The notes: generated by a model not told the origin, from the sequence alone. A DNA stretch of 19,934 nt from Flavobacteriales bacterium UBA6969 (GCA_002448555.1 DJYV01000014.1:2848-22781), one strand, 5' to 3'. Positions 1 to 7,778 are shown, counted from the first letter of the stretch. A program made the numbers and translations.

Positions 1-761
1 TCCTCCGCCGAAACGCCCGTGGCTTCTTGAATCATGCGCACGCCGCGATCTTGGAGCTTGACGTTGGAAGGCTTCATGTCCACCATTTTTGAACCCACCA
101 CGTGACCGAGTTGAATCATGGCCGTGGTGCTGATCAAATTGAGGATCAACTTGGTGGCCGTTCCCGCATTGAGCCGGGTGCTGCCCGTGACAAATTCCGG
201 ACCGGTCACCGCAACCATCGCATGCTCCGCTGCTTGGACCACGGCCGAATCGGGATTGCATGTGATGCAAGCTGTCAGCAGTCCCGCACCCCGGGCCGCC
301 TTCAAGCCGCCCACCACGTATGGCGTCCGTCCCGAAGCGGCGATGCCAACCAGCGTGTCCTGTGGGGTCGGCTGTGCAGAAGCCAAGTCGAGCCACGCGC
401 CGTCGGGGTCGTCTTCAGCGCCTTCCACCGCTACCCGCAGGGCGCCATCCCCTCCAGCAATCCACCCTTGCACCTTGGTGGGATCCACCCCAAACGTTGG
501 CGGACATTCGCTGGCATCGAGCACGCCCAATCGGCCGCTCGTTCCGGCGCCGATGTAGAAAAGCCGTCCGCCGGCTTTCATTCGAGGCACCGAGGCTTCT
601 ATGAATTGCTCCACCTGTGGAAGCGCTGCACCGACCGCATCAAACGCCGCTTGCGTTTGCCCGTGCATGGCCGCGACCAATTCCGGAATGGACTTGGATT
701 CCAGTCCTTGGTGTGGCCCGGATTGTTCAGTGGGTGGAAGATGGGATTCGTCGGTGTGCAT
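1..761 (-). CDS. murQ: N-acetylmuramic acid 6-phosphate etherase (partial, C-terminus beyond the window)
   Basis: This enzyme cleaves the lactyl ether of N-acetylmuramic acid 6-phosphate to GlcNAc-6-phosphate and D-lactate, a cytoplasmic step in peptidoglycan recycling. I translated the reverse strand by hand. About 253 residues are present and the C-terminus is lost at base 1. Clear family motifs are the SIS-domain phosphosugar loop GAGTSGRLGVLDASECPP (residues 71-88, with a candidate catalytic Glu at 85), GIAASGRTPYVVGG (139-152) and GPEFVTGSTRLNAGTATK (187-204). The start at 761 gives an N-terminus aligned with known MurQ. It lies 32 bases after the aroE stop, so it is probably the last visible gene of the minus-strand run. 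A TATTTTTA box (776 to 769) could also give it its own promoter. Family assignment is secure; how it is transcribed is inference. Confidence 0.93.
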   Translation of the reverse strand, partial: MHTDESHLPPTEQSGPHQGLESKSIPELVAAMHGQTQAAFDAVGAALPQVEQFIEASVPRMKAGGRLFYIGAGTSGRLGVLDASECPPTFGVDPTKVQGWIAGGDGALRVAVEGAEDDPDGAWLDLASAQPTPQDTLVGIAASGRTPYVVGGLKAARGAGLLTACITCNPDSAVVQAAEHAMVAVTGPEFVTGSTRLNAGTATKLILNLISTTAMIQLGHVVGSKMVDMKPSNVKLQDRGVRMIQEATGVSAE

Positions 762-768
762 GCAGCTG

Positions 769-776
769 TAAAAATA
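769..776 (-). promoter_or_regulatory. possible -7 box for murQ (TATTTTTA)
   Basis: On the minus strand the box reads TATTTTTA, one mismatch from the Bacteroidota consensus TAnnTTTG. It ends seven bases before the murQ ATG. A TTG overlapping the aroE stop codon lies about 18 bases upstream. It may equally be chance in a short intergenic spacer inside an operon. Confidence 0.28.
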
Positions 777-793
777 CGCGGGCGAGGCCGGAA

Positions 794-1555
794 TCAAGGG
801 GTTGCATTCCACCATTTCCACGCCGCTTCCGCTTGCGCAATCAACATGGCTTTGCCGTTCATTGTTTTCGCTCCGGCGGCATCTGCGTGCTTCAGGAATG
901 CAGTCTGCGCCGGGTTGTACACGAGGTCCACGGCGAGGTGCTCAGGCGTCAAACCGTCCCAAGGCAATTCGATGCACGCCTCGGTATCGGGGTAGGTGCC
1001 CACCGGAGTGCACTGCACAACCAGTTTGCAGTGCCTGAGGTAGGCGGCATTCAGGGTGTCGTACCGCATCGCTTCCCATTCAATCGGCGAGCGCGTGACG
1101 TGGACGACATCGATGCCCAGGGATTGCAAACCAAACCGAACGGCCGCCGCGGCGCCCCCGTTGCCGAGGATCAGCGCCCGGTCGTGCGCCGAGGTTAAAA
1201 AGGGGCGAAGTGATTTCATAAAGCCCTCAGCGTCGGTGTTGTGTCCGACCCACCCGTTCGCGCCTGGCTTGATGGCGTTGACCGCACCGATGGCGTGGGC
1301 CGTCGGAGTCAAATCCTGCAACAGCGGAATGATGGATTGCTTGTACGGGATGGTTATGTTGAGCCCCATCAAGGCCGGAGACGCCTCGGCTTCGGTTTGC
1401 AACCAATCCCCAAAGCCTTCGAGGTTCGCGCGTTCAAAGCGTTCGTACGACGCGTCGTTGATTCCCCAAGCGCTGAAGCGATCGGCAAACAGCGCCGGCG
1501 ACTGGCTGTGAACAAGGGATCGGCCCAAGACACCAAACCGCCGCGTGGTGCTCAT
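794..1555 (-). CDS. aroE: shikimate dehydrogenase
   Basis: This enzyme reduces 3-dehydroshikimate to shikimate with NADPH in the aromatic amino-acid pathway. The protein is 253 residues, slightly short of the usual 270. Visible motifs are the shikimate-binding HSQSP (16-20), NITIPYK with the catalytic Lys at 72, NTDAEGF with the catalytic Asp at 108, the dinucleotide loop GNGGAAAAV (131-139), CTPVGTYP (182-189) and DLVYNP (210-215). The start at 1555 is chosen because the protein then begins MSTTRRFGVLGRSLVHS, as in the family. Its ATG also overlaps the DUF368 stop codon as ATGA (1552-1555), a sign of translational coupling. An in-frame longer ORF reaches 1627, but it would run deep into the DUF368 coding sequence and its extra residues do not look like AroE. 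Confidence 0.95.
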   Translation of the reverse strand: MSTTRRFGVLGRSLVHSQSPALFADRFSAWGINDASYERFERANLEGFGDWLQTEAEASPALMGLNITIPYKQSIIPLLQDLTPTAHAIGAVNAIKPGANGWVGHNTDAEGFMKSLRPFLTSAHDRALILGNGGAAAAVRFGLQSLGIDVVHVTRSPIEWEAMRYDTLNAAYLRHCKLVVQCTPVGTYPDTEACIELPWDGLTPEHLAVDLVYNPAQTAFLKHADAAGAKTMNGKAMLIAQAEAAWKWWNATP

Positions 1556-2451
1556 GTGGCCAAGCGGTTTCCGAGCCGCTGCAAGACAACGACAAGCCCC
1601 GCGCCGGCTGCAGCACAGGCGAGGCAAATGAGCAATTCACCGGAGTCCGGCCAGGCATTCGTTTGAAGCCACGTTTCACGGCCGTCGCTGTGGGTGTGAA
1701 GCAGGAGTGCGTTTTCCTTCCATGGCCAAAGGGCTTGCAAGGAACCCAGCAGCAATCCGGTCAACATCGCTATGACGTGGTTTCGGGCTTTGGCCAGCAG
1801 GGATTTGAGTCCTTTGCTAAACCCCAGCAGTCCACTGATGGCGCCGGCACCTACCGTGGCAATGACCACGACATCCAGCTCCTTCAACGCCCCAATGATG
1901 GCGCCATACACGCCCAGAAGGAGCAAGATAAAACTGCCCGAAATGCCGGGCAGAATCATCGCGCAAGCCGCGATGGCTCCACAGGCAAACAGGTACGCCA
2001 AGCTCGGTTCCACCTGAAGCGGCGGCAACGAGCCCACGCCGAATGTGATGGCCGCTCCCGCGGTCAACAGCGCGGCGGTGGGGGCATTGCGCTGCGTGAT
2101 TTCGCGGCCGACCAGGGGAATGGAAGCCCCAACCAGCCCGAAGAAAAAGGCGAACAAGGCCGCTTTGTGGTGTTCCAGTAGATGGTGCAGCAGGCCGGAC
2201 AGTGCGAAAATGCTGGTACCAATTCCAGCTACCAAGGCCATCAGGAAGGGGGCGTTCAATGCCCGTAACACCCCTTGGAAACCTTCCTTTTTCCAGGTGT
2301 CAACTAACCCCAATGACACGGCAGAAATCGATTGCAGGAGGTCGTCGTAAATGCCCGTAATCAAGGCCACGGTTCCACCGGAAACGCCGGGAACAAGGTC
2401 CGCGGCCCCCATGGCCATGCCGCGCAAGAAAATCCCGAGGTGGCGTTTCAT
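1552..2451 (-). CDS. DUF368 membrane protein, probable undecaprenyl-phosphate translocase
   Basis: This is a polytopic inner-membrane protein of 299 residues. DUF368 proteins (PopT) have been shown in other bacteria to help return undecaprenyl phosphate across the membrane for reuse in envelope synthesis; that role is transferred here by family membership. The sequence has two related motifs, GAADLVPGVSGGT (15-27) and MILPGISGS (165-173), each starting a half of the protein. This suggests an internal inverted duplication. Several Leu/Ala/Gly-rich hydrophobic stretches follow (for example 66-90, 97-114, 128-140, 150-185). The start at 2451 is preferred because MKRHLGIFLRGMAMGAADL matches the family N-terminus and its ATG overlaps the rhodanese stop as ATGA. 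An in-frame extension to 2634 would merely overlap the rhodanese gene. It sits between rhodanese and aroE in one operon. Confidence 0.9.
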   Translation of the reverse strand: MKRHLGIFLRGMAMGAADLVPGVSGGTVALITGIYDDLLQSISAVSLGLVDTWKKEGFQGVLRALNAPFLMALVAGIGTSIFALSGLLHHLLEHHKAALFAFFFGLVGASIPLVGREITQRNAPTAALLTAGAAITFGVGSLPPLQVEPSLAYLFACGAIAACAMILPGISGSFILLLLGVYGAIIGALKELDVVVIATVGAGAISGLLGFSKGLKSLLAKARNHVIAMLTGLLLGSLQALWPWKENALLLHTHSDGRETWLQTNAWPDSGELLICLACAAAGAGLVVVLQRLGNRLAT

Positions 2452-2777
2452 CCCACTTCTTCTTGGGGAGAAAATGCCGCGCACCACGCTGTGATACCGC
2501 CCTCCAAGCTGTAGAGGTTGTCGAACCCATATTTCGTCATCAGCGCACTGACGGTCGCTGCCGATCGCGCACCGGCGCGGCAATACACCACGACGGGATA
2601 CGACCGTGGAATCTCCGCTTGCCTGCTCAGGCAAAACGCCATCGGAATGTGGACTTCCGTAAGGCGGCTGATCGTCACCTCATGGATTTCGCGGATGTCC
2701 AAAAACGAAAAGGCCTGTCCGTCCTGTTTCCATTGCTGGACTTCACGGGGAGTGATGGTGGGGACGGGAGGCTGCAT
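2448..2777 (-). CDS. single-domain rhodanese-like protein
   Basis: This is a small cytoplasmic protein of 109 residues made of one rhodanese domain. Such domains transfer sulfane sulfur through a persulfide on an active-site cysteine. The active-site loop CRAGARS is at 66-72 with Cys66 intact, preceded by LDIRE (26-30) and a VVVYC strand. The C-terminal LEGGITAW (91-98) is also typical. The physiological acceptor cannot be read from the sequence. It begins 16 bases after the ComA-like gene and overlaps DUF368 by four bases, so all three are probably one mRNA. There is no signal peptide. A catalytically active sulfurtransferase is likely, but a sensing or regulatory role is possible. Confidence 0.9.
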   Translation of the reverse strand: MQPPVPTITPREVQQWKQDGQAFSFLDIREIHEVTISRLTEVHIPMAFCLSRQAEIPRSYPVVVYCRAGARSAATVSALMTKYGFDNLYSLEGGITAWCAAFSPQEEVG

Positions 2778-2793
2778 GGGTTAGGGCTTGGGG

Positions 2794-3600
2794 TTAGTCT
2801 TCCTCGACGGTCTCGTTGACGAGGCGTTTGCCTTCCGCCAGCGCATCGGGCAGGTGCTCGAAGAAGGTGTCTCCGCGCAGTCCGAGCCGCAAACACTCCA
2901 GCGGGATCAGGTCGTTCGGTCCGATGTTGCCCAAGTTGACGTTCGCTCCAAACTGACGGAGGAACCAAACCTGTTGGGGCTTTTTCGGTGCTTCCCAGAG
3001 GATGTCTTCCAACGCGACGTTGGCCAAGATGCGCCTAACTAGCTGCACGTGGGCGCTTCCGTTGGGACGGTAGATGCCGACGTTGCCGCTTTCGCGGGCT
3101 TCTGCGATGACCTTAAAGCTTCCGGCTTGCAACTCGTTGCTCATCATCCGGATCCATTTGGCCGGACTGATGAGGATGCCTTCTTCTTTGGAACCCACTT
3201 CGGAAAGCACTTTGTAATTCTTGCTGAACTTGTTGATGAGCTCGCATTTTTCGTCGTGGGGGATGACCATGGATCCGTCGCTGACTTCCAGGCAGGTGAT
3301 GCCCAAACTGTCGATGAAGCGGAGGTAGTTGTCGAGTTCGTTGCGGATGTAAAACGCTTCGAACAAGGTACCTCCGCAGTACACATCAAATCCAGCTTCA
3401 TGGTAGCGCTTGACCTTGGCTCCGACGTTGGGGGTGACCAAGGACGTGCCGAAACCGAGCTTCAGCAGGTCAACCAGCTCGCCACCGGTTTCGATGAGAT
3501 CCTCGGCTTGCCGGAGGCTCAACCCTTTGTCCATCACCATGGTCAAACCATTGGTGCGGGGGCGTGTTGTGCGTTCAGGCAGATGCGAAATTTCGAACAT
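2794..3600 (-). CDS. phosphosulfolactate synthase (ComA) family protein
   Basis: The family enzyme adds sulfite to phosphoenolpyruvate to make (R)-2-phospho-3-sulfolactate, the first step of coenzyme M synthesis in methanogens. The protein is 268 residues, the usual length. Motifs include LGFGTS (48-53), the CGGTLFE segment (75-81), EVSDGSM (105-111), EVGSK (134-138) and ANVNLGNI (219-226). Bacteroidota do not make coenzyme M, and no other pathway genes are nearby. The product may feed another sulfonate (for example sulfolactate or cysteate), or the protein may have another substrate. It starts three bases after the TPR gene stop and is followed by rhodanese. Family membership is clear; the reaction in this organism is inference. 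Confidence 0.85.
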   Translation of the reverse strand: MFEISHLPERTTRPRTNGLTMVMDKGLSLRQAEDLIETGGELVDLLKLGFGTSLVTPNVGAKVKRYHEAGFDVYCGGTLFEAFYIRNELDNYLRFIDSLGITCLEVSDGSMVIPHDEKCELINKFSKNYKVLSEVGSKEEGILISPAKWIRMMSNELQAGSFKVIAEARESGNVGIYRPNGSAHVQLVRRILANVALEDILWEAPKKPQQVWFLRQFGANVNLGNIGPNDLIPLECLRLGLRGDTFFEHLPDALAEGKRLVNETVEED

Positions 3601-3603
3601 TAT

Positions 3604-5016
3604 TTAGGGTTTAAATCGTTCAATCCGTTCGATGTAGCGCGCATCATTGGCAAGCGCAGGTAAGAAATTCAGGAGAATTTCGGACTGATCAAAGTGGTGT
3701 GTCAAAAGGAATTCAAGCAGGTCAAAGGCTCCTTTGTGTTGGCCCAAAGCGTACAAGCTGATGAAGCGTCGGTAGCTTAGGTTCGCTGCTTCTCGAAGCG
3801 CAGACAAGCCGTCATCGATGACGAGCAATGCGTCTTCATGGCGACTGGCCAGTTGCAAATTATCCACCCGCTCGAGCCAGAGTTCTTCGTGTTGGATGTC
3901 CAAGAGCAGCCCCTGGGTGTAAACCTCTTCCGCGCGGTCGTATTCCTCGCGTTTTTTGAGGCACGTCGCGAGCAGCAGGTGGTAATCGGCGTGCTTGGGT
4001 TCGATTTCCAAGGCTTGCTCGAAGTACGAACACGCCTCCCCCAGTCGCCCTTGCATGTCCGCGAGCACGCCGAGTCCGACAAACGCATCGGCAAACCGAG
4101 GGTCCAGTTTCAAGCTATCGCGGTAGTAGGATTCCGCGCGTTTCAGATCTCCGATACGCTCGAGGCATTCGCCCATGTAGCAACGCGTGCTGGGCGAGGG
4201 GTCTTCAAATGTCAGGGTCTCTTCGTAGGTGTGCAGCGCGTCTTGGTACCGCTCCATAGCGACCAGGGCCTCTGCTTTCTGGTGGTAAGCGGGACCGAAT
4301 GCGCTTTCGATGGCAATGGCAAAATCATATGCATCGATGGCTTGGGTGTAGCGTCCGCATTGCTGAAGTGCGTTGCCCATACTGTACCAGGCGGCGAAGG
4401 AGTACGGCTGCTTTTCGAGGAACTGCTCGTAGAACGATGCCGCTTGTTTGAATTGTCCGGTCCGCTCGTAGCAGAAGGCCAGTTCGTAGACGGCCGTCTC
4501 GTTCAGGGCGTCCTCCTCCAGGGCTTCGCGCAGGTTGCGGATGGCTTCCTGCCAGGCGCCCATGTTTTCGTATTCCAAAGCAATGTCAATGCGGATTTCC
4601 CGCTTGGCTTCCTTGTCCGCGAAGACCAGGGCGCGTTTGAAACAATCAATGGATAGCTTGTGCTCCGACATTTGGCTGTATACCGCGCCGAGGGTAACGA
4701 GTACTTCCTCGTTCAGGGGTTCAATTTCCAGCAGTTCTTTGAGCAGGGGCACGGCCTTGACGCCTTGGCCGGAAGCGATGCGAATCTGGGCATGCTTCAG
4801 TTTGAGGGCGAGGTTGGCGGGGTACAGTTGGCTCGCGTATCGCGCGACTGCGTGGGCTTTGCGGATGGATTTCTGCTCGAGGTAATGCTCAATCAGTCCT
4901 TCCAGTTCATCCACGTCGAAGAAGGCTTGTTCGCCGTGCTCGACCATCGCCTCGAACTTCTCAACGAGTCCTTGCAGTGCTGGCTCGCCTCGGTAAGCAC
5001 GTCCTTCTTCATTCAT
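3604..5016 (-). CDS. tetratricopeptide repeat protein
   Basis: This cytoplasmic scaffold-type protein consists almost wholly of TPR helices. About eleven 34-residue units can be followed, with classic A/Y/F/P spacing such as YNASE-free repeats of the form AWYSMGNALQQCGRYTQAID, AFVGLGVLADMQGRLGEAC and ADYHLLLATCLKKREEYDRA. No enzymatic domain or signal peptide is seen, so partners are unknown. I choose the start at 5016 (MNEEGRAYRGEP, 470 residues) over the longest start at 5097. A perfect TAGCTTTG box ends five bases before that ATG, and the alternative start would lie within the glmM upstream promoter region. It heads the minus-strand operon, with the ComA-like gene three bases downstream, and is divergent from glmM. 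Confidence 0.85.
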   Translation of the reverse strand: MNEEGRAYRGEPALQGLVEKFEAMVEHGEQAFFDVDELEGLIEHYLEQKSIRKAHAVARYASQLYPANLALKLKHAQIRIASGQGVKAVPLLKELLEIEPLNEEVLVTLGAVYSQMSEHKLSIDCFKRALVFADKEAKREIRIDIALEYENMGAWQEAIRNLREALEEDALNETAVYELAFCYERTGQFKQAASFYEQFLEKQPYSFAAWYSMGNALQQCGRYTQAIDAYDFAIAIESAFGPAYHQKAEALVAMERYQDALHTYEETLTFEDPSPSTRCYMGECLERIGDLKRAESYYRDSLKLDPRFADAFVGLGVLADMQGRLGEACSYFEQALEIEPKHADYHLLLATCLKKREEYDRAEEVYTQGLLLDIQHEELWLERVDNLQLASRHEDALLVIDDGLSALREAANLSYRRFISLYALGQHKGAFDLLEFLLTHHFDQSEILLNFLPALANDARYIERIERFKP

Positions 5017-5021
5017 CAAAT

Positions 5022-5029
5022 CAAAGCTA
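5022..5029 (-). promoter_or_regulatory. -7 box for the TPR-led operon (TAGCTTTG)
   Basis: This is an exact match to TAnnTTTG on the minus strand, ending five bases before the ATG at 5016. If used, the start of transcription falls at or next to the start codon. It lies inside the longer reading of the TPR gene that begins at 5097, and so favours the shorter one. No convincing -33 element is visible. Confidence 0.5.
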
Positions 5030-5116
5030 CTACGGGAAGAGATTCCGGGCTGCATTTCGAACACTCCTTTTTTCACATCCGAGGGCATTTCTTTCACGAC
5101 TCATGCCCAGCCATGG

Positions 5117-5124
5117 TATTTTTG
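5117..5124 (+). promoter_or_regulatory. -7 box for glmM (TATTTTTG)
   Basis: This is an exact match to TAnnTTTG, followed by GACC and then the glmM ATG at 5129. The four-base spacing predicts a leaderless transcript. A TTTC at 5092-5095 sits at a reasonable distance for a weak -33 element. Confidence 0.62.
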
Positions 5125-5128
5125 GACC

Positions 5129-6517
5129 ATGCTCATCACATCCATCTCAGGCATCCGAGGAACCATTGGAGGGGCTCCCGGAGAAGGCCTAACGCCTCCC
5201 GATGTCGTCAAATTTGCCACGGGGTACGCGCACTGGATCCGCGAGGCGACCGGGCAACCACGGCCCACGGTGGTCGTAGGGCGGGATGCACGTTTGAGTG
5301 GAGAGCTTGTTCGGGACCTGCTCGTGGGAACCTTGAACGCCACCGGTGTCGATGTCTTTGATTTGGGCCTGAGCACCACTCCGACGGTGGAATTGGCGGT
5401 CGCTGCGGAGCAAGCCGACGGCGGTATCATTTTGACCGCAAGCCACAACCCGCGGCAATGGAACGCGTTGAAGTTGCTGGATGCGACCGGTGAGTTTTTG
5501 AGTGCTGCGGCAGGTGAGCGGGTGTTGGAACTCGCCAATGCCCCGGCTGAGTATGTCGACGTGGATGCCATTGGCGGTGTCACTCAACGATCCGATTGGA
5601 TGGAAAAGCACGTCGCGCACGCTTTGGCCTTGGCCTTGGTGGATGGAGACGCGGTGCGTGCTCGTGGATTCAAAGTGGCGGTGGATGCCGTCAACTCCAG
5701 CGGAGGCATCATTGTGCCGATGCTGTTGGAAGCCCTCGGGTGCGAAGTGGTCAAAGTCCACTGCGATCCGACGGGCCAGTTTGCCCACAACCCCGAGCCG
5801 CTTCCCGCGCACTTGACGGACCTCTGTGAGGCCGTGGTGAAGGAGGGGTGCGACCTCGGTATCAGTGTTGATCCCGATGTGGATCGGCTGGCGTTTGTGG
5901 GAGAGGATGGAAGTTGGTTCGGAGAGGAATACACCTTGGTGGCCGTCGCTGATTACGTCCTGAGCAAAACCCCCGGCAACACCGTGAGCAACATGAGCTC
6001 AACGCGCGCCCTTCGGCAGGTGACCCAAGCGCGTGGAGGGCAGTACACGGCGAGTGCAGTGGGTGAGGTCAATGTGGTCAAGGCCATCAAAGACACCGAT
6101 GCGGTCATTGGTGGTGAGGGCAACGGGGGCATCATCTATCCCGCGTCTCATTGCGGGCGAGATGCCGTGGTGGGAACGGCGTTGTTTTTGACCCAACTCG
6201 CTGAATCGGGCCAGCGCGTGAGTGCACTCCGCAGCACGTACCCGAATTGGTTCATGTCCAAGGATAAATTGGCCTTGCCGGCGGTTGATGTCGACGCGGC
6301 GCTGAAGCAACTGATGGAGGCCCATCCCGAGGCGGAAGTGAACACCGTCGACGGGGTGAAATTCGATTTGGAAGAAGGGTGGGTGCACTTGCGAAAATCC
6401 AACACGGAACCCATCATTCGCGTGTATGCCGAGGCGTCTTCACCCGAGGCGGCATCCACTTTGGGCGACCGATTCAAAGCCGAATTACAAGGCTTCTTGA
6501 GTGCTTTGGAGGATTAA
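5129..6517 (+). CDS. glmM: phosphoglucosamine mutase
   Basis: This enzyme interconverts glucosamine-6-phosphate and glucosamine-1-phosphate, on the way to UDP-GlcNAc for peptidoglycan and other glycans. It is a 462-residue alpha-D-phosphohexomutase. The four hallmark sites are present: phosphoserine loop TASHNP (103-108, Ser105), metal site DPDVDR (248-253), sugar-specificity loop GEGNGG (329-334) and phosphate-binding RKSNTEPIIR (422-431). The N-terminal SGIRGTIGG (7-15) fits the family. Some Bacteroidota phosphomannomutase/phosphoglucomutase paralogues are close, so exact sugar preference is not proven. The start is fixed by the family N-terminus and the promoter box four bases upstream. 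Its divergent neighbours include the envelope genes DUF368 and murQ. Confidence 0.9.
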   Translation: MLITSISGIRGTIGGAPGEGLTPPDVVKFATGYAHWIREATGQPRPTVVVGRDARLSGELVRDLLVGTLNATGVDVFDLGLSTTPTVELAVAAEQADGGIILTASHNPRQWNALKLLDATGEFLSAAAGERVLELANAPAEYVDVDAIGGVTQRSDWMEKHVAHALALALVDGDAVRARGFKVAVDAVNSSGGIIVPMLLEALGCEVVKVHCDPTGQFAHNPEPLPAHLTDLCEAVVKEGCDLGISVDPDVDRLAFVGEDGSWFGEEYTLVAVADYVLSKTPGNTVSNMSSTRALRQVTQARGGQYTASAVGEVNVVKAIKDTDAVIGGEGNGGIIYPASHCGRDAVVGTALFLTQLAESGQRVSALRSTYPNWFMSKDKLALPAVDVDAALKQLMEAHPEAEVNTVDGVKFDLEEGWVHLRKSNTEPIIRVYAEASSPEAASTLGDRFKAELQGFLSALED

Positions 6518-6529
6518 TCCAAAAAGGTG

Positions 6530-6537
6530 CATTTTTG
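6530..6537 (+). promoter_or_regulatory. possible -7 box for the cysteine desulfurase gene (CATTTTTG)
   Basis: One mismatch from TAnnTTTG, in the 38-base spacer after glmM and 18 bases before the ATG at 6556. The downstream gene may instead be read through from glmM. Confidence 0.32.
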
Positions 6538-6555
6538 CGTTCCTGACCCTGCGCC

Positions 6556-7686
6556 ATGAACGTGTACTTCGACAATGCCGCGACGACCGCCGTCGCACCG
6601 GAAGTGGTGGAAGCCATGGTACCCGTGCTGCAGGAGTGCTTTGGGAACCCTTCCTCTAGCCATGCCGTGGGCCGCAAGTCACGGGTGCTGATTGAACAGA
6701 GCCGCCGCCGGGTGGCGAAGCACCTCAACTGCCACCCCAGCTGCATCTATTTCACATCGGGCGGAACGGAAGCGGACAACCTGGCGCTGCGCGGCGCAGT
6801 TCGCGACCTCGGGTGCACCCGCATCATCACGTCGGAAGCCGAACACAGTGCCGTCATCAAAACCGCTCAATCCCTCGAGCGGAGCGCGGGCACAACGCTG
6901 GACTTGGTGCGCCATTTGCCGAACGGAAAAGTGGATCTCGAACACCTCGCAGCGCTATTGGCGAAGGGGGGGAAGACCATCGTGAGCCTGATGCACGCCA
7001 ACAACGAGGTGGCGGTGATCCAGGACTTGGAACGCATCGGGACCATGTGCCGAGAAGCCGGCTCGTTGTTCCATTCGGATACCGTGCAGACGATGTGCCA
7101 CTACGCGTTCGATTTGGAGGCGTTGCCCGTGGATTTCATCACGTGCTCAGCCCACAAGTTTCACGGGCCCAAGGGGGTTGGTTTTTTATACATCCGCAAG
7201 GGCGTAAAACTCAAAGGACAAATTGAAGGGGGAAGCCAGGAACGTGCGGTGCGCGGCGGCACAGAGAGCACGCACAACATCGTCGGCCTCGCGGCTGCCA
7301 TGGATCTGGCGTACACGGACTTGGTGGCACATCAAGACCACGTGCGGGCGTTGAAGGCCCAAATGGCCACCGGTTTGACGGAGGCGATTCCCGGCGTACG
7401 GTTCAATGGCGACTCGGACAGTCGCGATGGCCTGTACACCGTGTTAAACGTGTCGTTCCCGCCCCATCCCAAATCGGGCATGGCGCTGTTCCTGCTGGAC
7501 TTGGAGGGGGTAGCCTGTTCGGGTGGAAGCGCGTGTTCAAGCGGTGCGACGCTGGGATCACACGTGCTGCGCGCGCTCGAATTTCACGATCCGAAACGGG
7601 CGAGTTTGCGGTTTTCGTTTGGTCGGTACAACACGGCCGAGGAGGTGGATTACGCCATCGCCGCCATCCGCCGGGTCTTCGCGTAA
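6556..7686 (+). CDS. cysteine desulfurase (NifS/IscS-like, class I)
   Basis: A PLP enzyme that removes sulfur from cysteine as an enzyme-bound persulfide, for iron-sulfur clusters, tRNA thiolation or other acceptors. The protein is 376 residues. It shows the N-terminal YFDNAATT (4-11), the SGGTEADN cofactor loop (68-75), EHSAV with His97, the PLP lysine in SAHKFHGPKG (Lys201), RGGTES (233-238) and the catalytic cysteine in SGGSACSSGA (Cys327). The Cys loop is of the class I (IscS/NifS) type. No IscU, other iscR-type genes or thiI are adjacent, so the acceptor pathway is not shown. It follows glmM after 38 bases and precedes GH3 by 92 bases. Confidence 0.93.
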   Translation: MNVYFDNAATTAVAPEVVEAMVPVLQECFGNPSSSHAVGRKSRVLIEQSRRRVAKHLNCHPSCIYFTSGGTEADNLALRGAVRDLGCTRIITSEAEHSAVIKTAQSLERSAGTTLDLVRHLPNGKVDLEHLAALLAKGGKTIVSLMHANNEVAVIQDLERIGTMCREAGSLFHSDTVQTMCHYAFDLEALPVDFITCSAHKFHGPKGVGFLYIRKGVKLKGQIEGGSQERAVRGGTESTHNIVGLAAAMDLAYTDLVAHQDHVRALKAQMATGLTEAIPGVRFNGDSDSRDGLYTVLNVSFPPHPKSGMALFLLDLEGVACSGGSACSSGATLGSHVLRALEFHDPKRASLRFSFGRYNTAEEVDYAIAAIRRVFA

Positions 7687-7753
7687 GGCAAGCGACCGAA
7701 CTTTTTCCTTTCGGATTCCGGCTCCAAGGCTTTTTTCATCCTGCTCTTCGGGT

Positions 7754-7761
7754 TAATTTCG
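7754..7761 (+). promoter_or_regulatory. possible -7 box for the GH3 gene (TAATTTCG)
   Basis: One mismatch from TAnnTTTG, 17 bases before the ATG at 7779, in the 92-base spacer after the cysteine desulfurase gene. Nothing else structured is seen in that spacer beyond a T-run at about 7731-7736. Confidence 0.3.
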
Positions 7762-7778
7762 GACCTCGACCAGATCGC

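Noticed and set aside
102..995. Long plus-strand ORF opposite murQ/aroE
   Set aside because: It is antisense to a clearly recognisable MurQ, has low-complexity Arg/Gly/His-rich content and no family motif. It is a shadow frame in GC-rich DNA.
3838..4656. 272-residue plus-strand ORF inside the TPR gene
   Set aside because: The opposite frame encodes regular TPR units; this ORF has no recognisable domain and no promoter box.
4660..5361. Plus-strand ORF bridging the TPR/glmM divergent region
   Set aside because: It crosses both genes' starts and promoters and overlaps glmM in another frame, with no family similarity.
7533..7778. N-terminal extension of the GH3 gene
   Set aside because: In frame but overlapping the cysteine desulfurase gene; the residues show no GH3 similarity and the family start fits 7779.
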